Positions 53,053 through 60,474 of a stretch of 64,000 nt of DNA are shown here, one piece after another (positions within the stretch are counted from its first letter, which is position 1; every line of letters begins with the position of its first letter). The notes below the pieces were generated by a model. The model had not been told where the DNA came from, did no database searches, and saw only the letters and a program-made list of their open reading frames with translations. This DNA is from CAWAPS01 sp963783945 (GTDB lineage Bacteria; Actinomycetota; Acidimicrobiia; Acidimicrobiales; Palsa-688), in contig CAWAPS010000007.1 in NCBI GenBank assembly GCA_963783945.1, forward strand, positions 744,001-808,000, given 5' to 3'. The translations under genes were made by a program, and so were the position numbers.

Positions 53053-53613
53053 ATGCTGAGTGCAATCAAGCAGCGGCTCGAGCGTGAGGAAGACGAGGGC
53101 TTCACCCTTATCGAGCTCATGGTCGTGGTGCTGATCATCGCCATCCTGCTGGCCATCGCCATTCCGACGTTCCTCGGGGCCCGTAACTCGGCGAACGCCA
53201 GGGCGGGGCAGTCCAACCTGCGCAACGCTCTGACAGCGGAGCAGACGGCGTGGACCAACAACCAGGCCTTCGATTCCAGCACCACTGACATGTCAGGGAT
53301 CGAGTCGGGTATCAACTGGACCAGCGGCACGGCGGGGACGAGCACGCCCAACCAGGTTTCGGTGGCGGTCAGCACCGACAACAACGCGGTACAGCTCCAG
53401 GCCCAGGGCAAGGACGGCAACTGCTACTACATCCTGCAGAGCAACGAGTCCGGGAACTCCTTCACCGGCTACTACGAGTCGAAGGGCTCTTGCGCCACCA
53501 ACACCATCCCGACCACCCTGCCCACCAGCGTGACCTCGGGTGCGGCCAGCACCACGGCCAACGTGGGCACCAGCGGCGCCGCCCCCACGACGAAGGTCTA
53601 CAGCACCTTCTGA
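53053..53613 (+). CDS. pilA: Type IV major pilin, copy 1
   Basis: A 186-residue prepilin. A 16-residue basic leader ends EDEG, followed by the processed helix FTLIELMVVVLIIAILLAIA with Glu at mature position 5. The globular domain has two Cys (NCYYILQ, GSCATN) that could form the usual C-terminal disulfide loop. The last 35 residues are Ser/Thr/Ala-rich and end VYSTF. GAAAGG lies 10 nt before the ATG. The product differs from copy 2 by a single residue (Lys versus Ala near the C-terminus). Confidence 0.95.
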   Translation: MLSAIKQRLEREEDEGFTLIELMVVVLIIAILLAIAIPTFLGARNSANARAGQSNLRNALTAEQTAWTNNQAFDSSTTDMSGIESGINWTSGTAGTSTPNQVSVAVSTDNNAVQLQAQGKDGNCYYILQSNESGNSFTGYYESKGSCATNTIPTTLPTSVTSGAASTTANVGTSGAAPTTKVYSTF

Positions 53614-53648
53614 CCGCCGCCACACGCCTAGAGAGCCTTGCCTCGATC

Positions 53649-53674
53649 GGGGCCCCGCCCCAGCGCGGGGCCCC
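53649..53674 (+). terminator. Strong hairpin after pilA1
   Basis: GGGGCCCCGC-CCCAGC-GCGGGGCCCC is a perfect 10-bp stem, 36 bases after the pilA1 stop. No U-run follows, as is common in high-G+C actinobacteria. It separates the two pilin cassettes. Confidence 0.65.
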
Positions 53675-53721
53675 GCTTCGCGTCCGTCTGGGCAACGGCC
53701 TCAAGAAGTCCCGGAAAACGG

Positions 53722-53749
53722 CTCAGGTAGCTCCGCGGGCTGCCGATGA
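53722..53749 (+). promoter_or_regulatory. Sigma-28/WhiG-family-like promoter of pilA2
   Basis: CTCA at 53722-53725, 16 nt, then GCCGATGA at 53742-53749. This is the best match to the FliA/WhiG pattern of the three in the pilus locus. A T7 run (53750-53756) separates the -10 from the riboswitch start. Confidence 0.5.
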
Positions 53750-53757
53750 TTTTTTTG

Positions 53758-53858
53758 CGAGCAGCGCTCGAGAAAAGGGCAAAGCCGTCGAGAGGCGGCG
53801 ACGCAAAGCCACGGGGCCGGACGTCGGAGACGACGGTCAGCCGGGCTGCCTGGAGCAC
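53758..53858 (+). ncRNA. c-di-GMP-I (GEMM-I) riboswitch upstream of pilA2
   Basis: From GCGAGCAGCGCTCGAG to CTGGAGCACTAGCACCGG the sequence repeats the first riboswitch with one base changed (ACGAGGGTCA becomes ACGACGGTCA). It keeps every core block, including GGGCAAAGCC, GACGCAAAGCC and CAGCCGGGCTGCC. The linker from the riboswitch to the pilin ATG is quite different in the two cassettes until the shared CCCAAACCGAAAGG near the ribosome binding site. Both riboswitches are therefore under selection or recently homogenised. Confidence 0.88.
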
Positions 53859-53942
53859 TAGCACCGGTTCGCCGGGGCAGTGGGTCGAGGGGATCAAAAG
53901 CCGGCTCGCAGCAAACATCCCAAACCGAAAGGTAAAACCCTA

Positions 53943-54503
53943 ATGCTGAGTGCAATCAAGCAGCGGCTCGAGCGTGAGGAAGACGAGGGCTTCACCCTTA
54001 TCGAGCTCATGGTCGTGGTGCTGATCATCGCCATCCTGCTGGCCATCGCCATTCCGACGTTCCTCGGGGCCCGTAACTCGGCGAACGCCAGGGCGGGGCA
54101 GTCCAACCTGCGCAACGCTCTGACAGCGGAGCAGACGGCGTGGACCAACAACCAGGCCTTCGATTCCAGCACCACTGACATGTCAGGGATCGAGTCGGGT
54201 ATCAACTGGACCAGCGGCACGGCGGGGACGAGCACGCCCAACCAGGTTTCGGTGGCGGTCAGCACCGACAACAACGCGGTACAGCTCCAGGCCCAGGGCA
54301 AGGACGGCAACTGCTACTACATCCTGCAGAGCAACGAGTCCGGGAACTCCTTCACCGGCTACTACGAGTCGAAGGGCTCTTGCGCCACCAACACCATCCC
54401 GACCACCCTGCCCACCAGCGTGACCTCGGGTGCGGCCAGCACCACGGCCAACGTGGGCACCAGCGGCGCCGCCCCCACGACCGCCGTTTACAGCACCTTC
54501 TAG
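53943..54503 (+). CDS. pilA: Type IV major pilin, copy 2
   Basis: A 186-residue prepilin identical to copy 1 except for one residue near the end (PTTAVYSTF versus PTTKVYSTF). At base level the two genes appear the same from before the ATG until the last 25 or so bases. Leader cleavage would fall after Gly16 before FTLIELMVV. The Ser/Thr-rich C-terminal tail may be glycosylated. Having two pilins with separate promoters and riboswitches would allow differential or increased pilin supply. Confidence 0.95.
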   Translation: MLSAIKQRLEREEDEGFTLIELMVVVLIIAILLAIAIPTFLGARNSANARAGQSNLRNALTAEQTAWTNNQAFDSSTTDMSGIESGINWTSGTAGTSTPNQVSVAVSTDNNAVQLQAQGKDGNCYYILQSNESGNSFTGYYESKGSCATNTIPTTLPTSVTSGAASTTANVGTSGAAPTTAVYSTF

Positions 54504-54532
54504 TCAACTCAGTTAGAAGCCCATTTCCACTC

Positions 54533-54566
54533 GATTGGGACTCCGCCGCCGGGCGGGGTCCCAATC
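54533..54566 (+). terminator. Hairpin terminator after pilA2
   Basis: GATTGGGACTCCGCC-GCCG-GGCGGGGTCCCAATC is a 15-bp stem with one G-T wobble, 30 bases after the pilA2 stop. CGCGTTAGGCGTTT follows, a weak T-rich tail. It ends the pilin transcript before the membrane-protein gene. Confidence 0.75.
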
Positions 54567-54603
54567 GCGTTAGGCGTTTCACCCCTGAGCGCAGGAGGCG
54601 TCG

Positions 54604-55932
54604 ATGCTTTTGCTAGAAGCTGATCAACCGAAGCAGCAATCCTCATCAAAGTTCTGTTCCGTTGAAATAGCGGAGGATCGAGGCCGCTGGTCGTCGTCCG
54701 TGCTGATCGGCCTGGCGTTCGCCGGATTGGCGTTGATCTACAGCTTGCTACTGGATCAAATGATCCGCGGCGGCCACTTCTGGTTTTATCCGACAGATGT
54801 CTGGTCTATGGTCGACGCCGGGCGCTATGTGGCGCATGGAGCCCTCGGTTACGTGTACCAGGGCACGAGCGGTTCTTACGCTTTGCCACTGTCGTTTGTT
54901 CTGATCGCACCGGTATCAGGAGTCATCGACCACTTCGGATTGGTTGAGGGCGCCCCATTTCCGGTGGCCCATCCGAATGCGTGGCTCGTGGTGGCTCCGT
55001 ACATCCTCATGTTCGGCATCGTCGTTCTCCACGCGGCGCGCCGGCTGGCCTGGCAGCTGGGGGTTCGTCGCCGGTTGTGGGCAGTGCAAGTTCTCACCGC
55101 CATCCTCGTACTCTTCCCCACCTATTACTGGGGTCATTTCGAGGACGCCATCGCCATCGCTTTCGTGCTGTATGCAGCGCGGCGCATGCTGAGACACGAC
55201 TACCTGATGGCTGCGGTCTTGCTTTCTGTCGCGGTGTCGGCCAAGCAATGGGCGATTCCCCTCGTACCGCTCGTCGTCTTTTCCGCTCCCTCCGGCCGGA
55301 GACTACGGTGTCTGGCCGCGGCCTGCGCCCTGCCGGCCGCCTTCGCGGCTTTGGTGCTCGGTGTCGATTGGACCGACGCGTCAAAGGCCTTGTTCTCTCC
55401 GGTCAATCAAACGCACGTGACAGAGGGCCACGTGGCGTTCTACTGGACCTGGTTCGGCAGCAAGACGTCACAGGCCAGCCGCAGCATCGGCTTGCTCCTG
55501 GCCTCGGCCCTGGCCTGGAGAATACGGCGGGTCCAGCGGCCGGCCGCGCTGATAGGGGGTATGTCCGCCGTGCTGTTGCTTCGCCCCTTCTTCGAGGCCA
55601 TCAACTTCTCGTATTACTGGTCGCCGGCTCTGATACTGGCCGGGTTCACCGGACTGGCCGCCCATCGACGAGTGCGGTGGCAGGATTGGATATGGCCGGT
55701 GCTGGCGATTGCCTGGTCGTCCCCCCGATCAAACATGCAAAGCACGTCGTGGTGGTGGACCGGTGAACTGATCGTCCTCGCTGCCGTCGGCGTGCAAGTT
55801 GCGGTGAATTGCGGCGTCGACCCCCGTGTGCCAACCCGGCTCTTCCTTTCTTTCAAGAAAGCTCGGCCAAAGCCGATATTGACGAACATGAGTACCGCAC
55901 GCCCTATGGGAGGGACAACGTGGACGCAGTAA
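54604..55932 (+). CDS. Multi-spanning membrane protein resembling GT-C glycosyltransferases
   Basis: A 442-residue protein with about ten membrane helices. TDVWSMVDAGRYVAHGALGY in the first loop and YYWGHFEDAIAIAFVLYAAR with SVAVSAKQWAIPLVPLVVFS resemble actinobacterial polyprenol-linked mannosyltransferase-like (GT87/DUF2029) proteins, but I cannot name a substrate. CAGGAGG lies 5 nt before the ATG. Codon use and base composition are visibly less G+C-rich than in neighbours, which suggests later acquisition. It overlaps pilM by 13 bases. By position it may glycosylate the Ser/Thr-rich pilin tails; this is inference. Confidence 0.65.
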   Translation: MLLLEADQPKQQSSSKFCSVEIAEDRGRWSSSVLIGLAFAGLALIYSLLLDQMIRGGHFWFYPTDVWSMVDAGRYVAHGALGYVYQGTSGSYALPLSFVLIAPVSGVIDHFGLVEGAPFPVAHPNAWLVVAPYILMFGIVVLHAARRLAWQLGVRRRLWAVQVLTAILVLFPTYYWGHFEDAIAIAFVLYAARRMLRHDYLMAAVLLSVAVSAKQWAIPLVPLVVFSAPSGRRLRCLAAACALPAAFAALVLGVDWTDASKALFSPVNQTHVTEGHVAFYWTWFGSKTSQASRSIGLLLASALAWRIRRVQRPAALIGGMSAVLLLRPFFEAINFSYYWSPALILAGFTGLAAHRRVRWQDWIWPVLAIAWSSPRSNMQSTSWWWTGELIVLAAVGVQVAVNCGVDPRVPTRLFLSFKKARPKPILTNMSTARPMGGTTWTQ

Positions 55933-57587
55933 CCATTGGGCTGGACATCGGCTCGTCAGCGGTGCGGGCAGCCGAGATCGAGGTCAGCCAGGCCCGGCGG
56001 GTGCTCCGCCGCTACGGTCAGGTCGGGCTCAACCCGGGCGACGTGGTGGACGGCGAGGTCGTCAATATCCCGGCGGTCAGCGGGGCCATCCGCCGGCTGT
56101 GGACCGAGGCCGGTTTCAGCCACAACAAGGTCGTGCTCGGGGTCTCCGGGCCGCGGGTGTTCGTGCGCCAGGCCGACGTGCCGGCCCTGAGTGCGGAGGA
56201 CATGCGCTCCTCGCTGAAGTTCGATGCCCAGGAGCTGATCCCGATCCCCATGGACGAGGCCAGCCTTGACTTCAGCATCCTGCGAGAAGGGCAGGGATCC
56301 GGGGCGGATGCCAAGACCACCCGAATCCTGCTGGTGGCGGCCCACCGGGACCTGCTGCGCGGCCACCTGGCCACGCTGAAGGGCGCCGGGCTGAGCGCCA
56401 TCGCCATGGACGCCACCCCTCTCTCGTTGATGCGCGTCGTTCCCACTGCGGAATCCGACGGCCCGGGTGGAGTCGAAGTGCTGGTATCGATCGGCGCCGA
56501 GCTGACGACCGTCGCGGTGCGCGACGATGGAGTTCCCCGGTTTATTCGGAGCCTCACCGTCGGTGGGGCCAAGCTGACCGAGAGCATCGCCAACAGCATG
56601 CACCTCGAGCTGGCGGTAGCCGAGCGCCTGAAGCGCGGCTCGGTCGGCCCCGGCAGTCCGCAATTGGCGCAGGCGCGCCAGGCCATGTCGACGGAGATGC
56701 GAGAACTCGCCGACGACGTGAGGGCGACGGTCGACTTCTTCCTTTCCCAGACCGACGGAGCCACCATCGACCGGTTTCTGGTGACGGGCGGCGCATCGCA
56801 GACCGAAGGTCTGGCGACCGCCCTGGAAGGCAGCCCACCGGTGACCGTGAGCCAGGTCGACCCGTTCGCCCGACTGTCGGTCGGGGATATCGGGCTGGAC
56901 GAGCTTGCGATGAGATCGGCGTCGGCTGTGGCCGCGACCGCGGTGGGGCTGGCCCTGTGGCCCTACGATTCTCCGCTGATCCGGCTGTCCGTGCTACCCG
57001 ACGAAGTGGTCGCGGCCAGGCGGGCCCGCCGCCTGATGACCACCGCGGCCTGCGCCCTCGCAGGAGTGGCGGTAGTGCTCGGCTTGATAGGAGTGAGTCA
57101 GGCGCTGCGGGTTCACTCCGCCGAGAACCAGGTGAAGACGGCGCAATCCCAGGTAGCCAGCCTCACCACCGAGGCGGGCCAGCTACAGGCCCAGACGGCG
57201 GTGCACAGCCAGGCCAAGGCCCACTCGGCTCTGGTGGTAACGGCACTACAGGGCGACATCGACTGGGTGCGCATCCTCGGCCAGCTCGCGGCGGTGATGC
57301 CGAAAGACCTGTCGCTCACCAGCTTCACCGGAGTGCGGGCCACCGCCAGTTCCTCCAGTTCTTCGTCGACTCCGGGAGTCGGCACCCTGACCTTCAGCGT
57401 GACGGGCACGGGCGGCCTGCCGGCGGTGTCCAACTGGTTGAAGGGCCTGCAGTCGGACTCCGATATGAGTGGGGTCTGGGTGACGGGCATCACCGTGACC
57501 AAGAACGGGGGGACCGTGACCTTCTCATCCACGTCCAACTTGACCACCGTTGCCGAGAGCAACCGAGCCAAGGCAGTGCAACCGTGA
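55920..57587 (+). CDS. pilM: Fused PilM-PilN type IV pilus alignment protein
   Basis: A 555-residue protein. Residues 1-350 are an actin-like PilM: MDAVTIGLDIGSSAVRAAEI, SAEDMRSSLKFDAQELIPIP, VSIGAELTTVAVRDDGVPRF and FLVTGGASQTEGLATALEGS. From about residue 355 comes the PilN part: a short SPLIRLSVLPDEVVAARR segment like the cytoplasmic PilN peptide that binds PilM, a membrane helix LAGVAVVLGLIGVSQAL, a coiled coil and a periplasmic-type ferredoxin-like domain (GTLTFSVTGTGGLPAVSNWL). PilM and PilN are normally separate. GTG 55920 has GGGAGGGA upstream. Confidence 0.87.
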   Translation: MDAVTIGLDIGSSAVRAAEIEVSQARRVLRRYGQVGLNPGDVVDGEVVNIPAVSGAIRRLWTEAGFSHNKVVLGVSGPRVFVRQADVPALSAEDMRSSLKFDAQELIPIPMDEASLDFSILREGQGSGADAKTTRILLVAAHRDLLRGHLATLKGAGLSAIAMDATPLSLMRVVPTAESDGPGGVEVLVSIGAELTTVAVRDDGVPRFIRSLTVGGAKLTESIANSMHLELAVAERLKRGSVGPGSPQLAQARQAMSTEMRELADDVRATVDFFLSQTDGATIDRFLVTGGASQTEGLATALEGSPPVTVSQVDPFARLSVGDIGLDELAMRSASAVAATAVGLALWPYDSPLIRLSVLPDEVVAARRARRLMTTAACALAGVAVVLGLIGVSQALRVHSAENQVKTAQSQVASLTTEAGQLQAQTAVHSQAKAHSALVVTALQGDIDWVRILGQLAAVMPKDLSLTSFTGVRATASSSSSSSTPGVGTLTFSVTGTGGLPAVSNWLKGLQSDSDMSGVWVTGITVTKNGGTVTFSSTSNLTTVAESNRAKAVQP

Positions 57588-58195
57588 CTTTCGATCTCAG
57601 TACTCCTACCAGGCGCATCGCCGCGCTGGCCGCCGGGGCTCTAGTCGTCCTCCTACTCATCTGGTACCTCGCTCTCTTCCGCCCCGAGAGCAACCATCTG
57701 AGCTCGGCCCACACGGCCCGGGCGGCGGCCGAGCAACAGGTGGCTCAGCTCGACCAGAGAGTCGATGGCCTCCAGGCGCTCAAAAGGAACGTCCCTGAGG
57801 ACAAGACCAAGCTGGCCCAGTTCGAGGCGGCAGTCCCGAACAGTCCGGACCTCCTCGTGGCCCTCGACCAGCTCCAGCAGGCGGCGACCAGGAGCGGGGT
57901 CCAGCTGGGATCCGTCGGACCGCAGGCCCCGGCCACGACATCTGGGGGCTCGGGCTCGTCGCAGTCCGGGTCGTCCGGGTCGTCCGGGTCGTCCGGGTCG
58001 TCGGGGATTCCGTCTATCTCGCTGTCGATGACCGCGATTGGCACCTACGCGCAGACGACGGCCTTCCTGACGGCACTGGACGACATGCCCCGGACCGTGG
58101 TGGTGGACCAGGTGGCCATCACTGGCAGCGATACCGGCTCCCTGACTTCGTCGTTGACCGCCCGGATCTTCTATTCCGGTGCCTCAACCCACTGA
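57584..58195 (+). CDS. pilO: Type IV pilus alignment protein PilO
   Basis: A 203-residue protein: membrane helix IAALAAGALVVLLLIWYLAL, coiled coil AAAEQQVAQLDQRVDGLQAL, then the PilO domain with AVPNSPDLLVALDQLQQAAT and SLSMTAIGTYAQTTAFLTAL. A Gly/Ser repeat (9-bp DNA repeat at about 57957-58011) interrupts the domain. With PilM-PilN it forms the inner alignment complex. GTG 57584 overlaps the pilMN stop by 4 bases. Confidence 0.87.
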   Translation: MTFDLSTPTRRIAALAAGALVVLLLIWYLALFRPESNHLSSAHTARAAAEQQVAQLDQRVDGLQALKRNVPEDKTKLAQFEAAVPNSPDLLVALDQLQQAATRSGVQLGSVGPQAPATTSGGSGSSQSGSSGSSGSSGSSGIPSISLSMTAIGTYAQTTAFLTALDDMPRTVVVDQVAITGSDTGSLTSSLTARIFYSGASTH

Positions 58196-58216
58196 TCGCA
58201 CTGATCGGAGCGAAAG

Positions 58217-58471
58217 ATGATCGACGCGGCCAAGGCCCCCACGCCCACATGGAAGCGGTATGCCACGGCGGCCATCCTGACCGTGCTTCTGGTGATAGCC
58301 GGATACGTGATCTGGACCAAGGAGCTGCACCACTCCTCCCCCGGGGGATCTTCGGCGCCGGCCGCCAGCACCGCGGCCGGGTCGACCCCGCCGGCGCCGG
58401 CCAAGCAGGCGCCGGCCGCCACCGTGCCGGGTGGTATCGGTCTGAGCGGCCGGAACCCGTTCTCGAACTGA
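58217..58471 (+). CDS. Small membrane protein, minimal PilP-like
   Basis: An 84-residue protein: a basic N-terminus, membrane helix YATAAILTVLLVIAGYVIWT, an Ala/Pro-rich linker and the end GLSGRNPFSN. The terminal RNPF resembles the RDPF-type motif after the linker in PilP/GspC proteins, but the beta domain that follows in diderm PilP is absent. In a monoderm without a PilQ secretin that domain would not be needed. GGAGCGAAAG lies just before the ATG. It is last in the pilMN-pilO operon. Confidence 0.55.
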   Translation: MIDAAKAPTPTWKRYATAAILTVLLVIAGYVIWTKELHHSSPGGSSAPAASTAAGSTPPAPAKQAPAATVPGGIGLSGRNPFSN

Positions 58472-58603
58472 AACACGTGAGGGGGCGCGGCGGTTGATTG
58501 TGGCGCCGGGGGCTGCTGACGCTGGGCCTGTCGTAGCCAAGTGCCTCGGGCCCCGGTGGTCCGTCCGCCCTGAACAGACGGGGCGCCCGGCGCCGGCCCT
58601 TGC

Positions 58604-58709
58604 GCCCCGCCGGCCTCGCGCCCCGCCGGCCTTGCGCCCCGCCGGCCTCGCGCCGGCCTCGCGCCCCGCCGGCCTCGCGCCCCGCCGGCCTCGCGCCCCG
58701 CCGACTCGC
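58604..58709. repeat. 16-bp GC-rich tandem repeat upstream of aroC
   Basis: The unit GCCCCGCCGGCCTCGC appears at 58604, 58620 (one change), 58636, 58663 and 58679, with an 11-base partial copy at 58652 and a degenerate last copy at 58695. It fills the middle of the 283-base gap between the PilP-like gene and aroC. Nothing else is seen there apart from the aroC -10 element. Confidence 0.9.
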
Positions 58710-58741
58710 CGGCGCCAGGCCGCCCCCACCCACCGGCCCGG

Positions 58742-58747
58742 TACGAT
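58742..58747 (+). promoter_or_regulatory. Probable -10 element for leaderless aroC transcript
   Basis: TACGAT (TANNNT) lies 7 nt before GTG 58755, just downstream of the tandem repeats. Confidence 0.45.
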
Positions 58748-58754
58748 TGCCGCC

Positions 58755-59912
58755 GTGCTGCGCTTCCTCACAGCCGGCGAATCGCACGGAAAAGGCCTCG
58801 TCGTCATAGTCGAGGGCCTGCCCGCCGGCCTCGAGATCACCGCCGAACAGATCCAGTCCGAGCTGGCCCGCCGGCGCCTGGGTTTCGGCCGCGGTCCCCG
58901 GATGCGGTTCGAGCAGGACGAGCTGACCCTGCTCGGCGGCATCCGCCATGGCCGCACCCTCGGATCGCCGGTCGCCATCGAGATCGGAAACACCGAGTGG
59001 CCCAAGTGGGAGCAGGAGATGTCACCGGCCCCGGGCCACACGGAGAAGCCGCTCACCCAGCCCCGACCCGGTCACGCCGACCTGCCGGGCATGCAGAAGT
59101 ACGGGTTCAGCGACGCGCGCGACGTGCTCGAGCGGGCGTCGGCGCGCGAGACGGCGGCCCGGGTAGCGGCGGGCGCCCTGGCCAAAGCCTTGCTGACCGA
59201 GCTCGGCGTGTCCGTCCTCAGCCACGTAGTCCAGCTCGGCCCGGTGGAAACCAAGTCGTCGATCCGCCCGCGGCCGGCCGACCTGGGCCGGGTGGACGAA
59301 TCTGAGGTGCGCTGCTTCGACCCGGACGCAGAGGCCGCGATGGTCACCGAGATCAAGGCGGCGGCCAAGGTCGGCGATTCCCTCGGCGGGGTGATCGAAG
59401 TCCTCGGCTACGGGGTCCCAGTCGGCCTCGGAAGCCACGTCCACTGGGACCGGCGCCTCGACGGGCTGCTGGCCCAGGCCCTGTTGAGCATCCAGGCGGT
59501 AAAGGGTGTCGAGATCGGCGACGCGTCGGATGTGGCCGGCCGGCGGGGCTCCGAAGCTCACGACGCGATCGGCTGGGACCGCGAACGAGGTGACTACCGG
59601 CGGGAGACGAACTGGAGCGGGGGGATAGAGGGTGGCATGAGCAACGGTCAGCCTCTGGTGGCGAGGGTGGCCATGAAGCCGCTCGCTACTCTCAACCGGC
59701 CCGTGCTCAAGACCGTGGACGTGGTCACCAAAGAGGAGACCGTGTCCTTCAAGGAGCGCACGGACGTCACTGCGGTGCCGGCCATGGGCGTGGTGGCGGA
59801 GACCATGATGGCCCTGGTCGTGGCGGGCGAGGCGTTGCGGAAGTTCGGCGGCGATTCGATCACGGAGGTTCGCCGCAACCATCGGGCCTTTGTGGACGGC
59901 CTCCTGCCTTGA
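58755..59912 (+). CDS. aroC: Chorismate synthase
   Basis: A 385-residue FMN enzyme. RFLTAGESHGKGLVVIVEGL and LARRRLGFGRGPRMRFEQDE are the N-terminal signatures; RPGHADLPGMQKYGFSDARD and RASARETAARVAAGALAKAL the second; GGIEGGMSNGQPLVARVAMK and RTDVTAVPAMGVVAETMMAL the third. It converts EPSP to chorismate. It starts the aroC-aroK-aroB-aroQ operon. Confidence 0.96.
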   Translation: MLRFLTAGESHGKGLVVIVEGLPAGLEITAEQIQSELARRRLGFGRGPRMRFEQDELTLLGGIRHGRTLGSPVAIEIGNTEWPKWEQEMSPAPGHTEKPLTQPRPGHADLPGMQKYGFSDARDVLERASARETAARVAAGALAKALLTELGVSVLSHVVQLGPVETKSSIRPRPADLGRVDESEVRCFDPDAEAAMVTEIKAAAKVGDSLGGVIEVLGYGVPVGLGSHVHWDRRLDGLLAQALLSIQAVKGVEIGDASDVAGRRGSEAHDAIGWDRERGDYRRETNWSGGIEGGMSNGQPLVARVAMKPLATLNRPVLKTVDVVTKEETVSFKERTDVTAVPAMGVVAETMMALVVAGEALRKFGGDSITEVRRNHRAFVDGLLP

Positions 59913-59928
59913 CCGCGGTGACGCGGCG

Positions 59929-60474
59929 GTGAGCCCGCCGGTGACCGGTCCTCCCCGGGTGCTTTTGATCGGCATGATGGGTGCCGGCAAGTCGACCACC
60001 GGCCGGCTGCTGGCCGACCGGCTGGGTTGGCGTTACCTGGACAGCGACGACGAGATCGAGCGCCAGACCGGCCGCACCGTGCCCGAGATCTGGAAGGCGG
60101 AGGGCGAACCGGCCTTCCGGGCCGAGGAGTCGAGGGTTCTGGCCGAGGCCTGCTGCTCTACCGCTCCGGCCGTGGTATCCGTCGCGGGCGGCGCCGTCCT
60201 CGATCCCGACAACCGTGCGGTCATCCGCCAGGCCGGCCTCACGGTGTGGTTGCGGGCCGATGTGGCCACCCTGGCCTCCCGGGTCGGCTCGGGGACCGGC
60301 CGGCCCCTGCTGGAGAGCGGCCCGGCCGAGGCCCTGGCCCGCCTGGCCGCCGAGCGGGCACCGGTCTACACCGAACTGGCCGAGCTGGTGTTCGACGTGG
60401 ACCGGATGTCGCCATTGCAGGTCGTGGGCGAGATACTCCAGGTCCTGACCGCTCGGGGGATCGGGCGCCCGTGA
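59929..60474 (+). CDS. aroK: Shikimate kinase
   Basis: A 181-residue kinase. The P-loop is LIGMMGAGKSTTGRLLADRL; DSDDEIERQTGRTVPEIWKA binds shikimate; VSVAGGAVLDPDNRAVI carries the GGG-type loop as AGGA; the lid is GSGTGRPLLES. It phosphorylates shikimate at O3. GTG 59929 is listed and GTG 59941 is an alternative. Its stop overlaps aroB by 4 bases. Confidence 0.94.
   Translation: MSPPVTGPPRVLLIGMMGAGKSTTGRLLADRLGWRYLDSDDEIERQTGRTVPEIWKAEGEPAFRAEESRVLAEACCSTAPAVVSVAGGAVLDPDNRAVIRQAGLTVWLRADVATLASRVGSGTGRPLLESGPAEALARLAAERAPVYTELAELVFDVDRMSPLQVVGEILQVLTARGIGRP

Noticed and set aside
53750..53756. T7 run as a rho-independent terminator before the second riboswitch
   Set aside because: No stable hairpin directly precedes it, and it lies between the putative -10 element and the riboswitch. 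The real terminator of pilA1 is at 53649-53674.
52868..54503. Pilin duplication caused by a mobile element
   Set aside because: No transposase, inverted terminal repeats or target-site duplications were seen around the cassettes.
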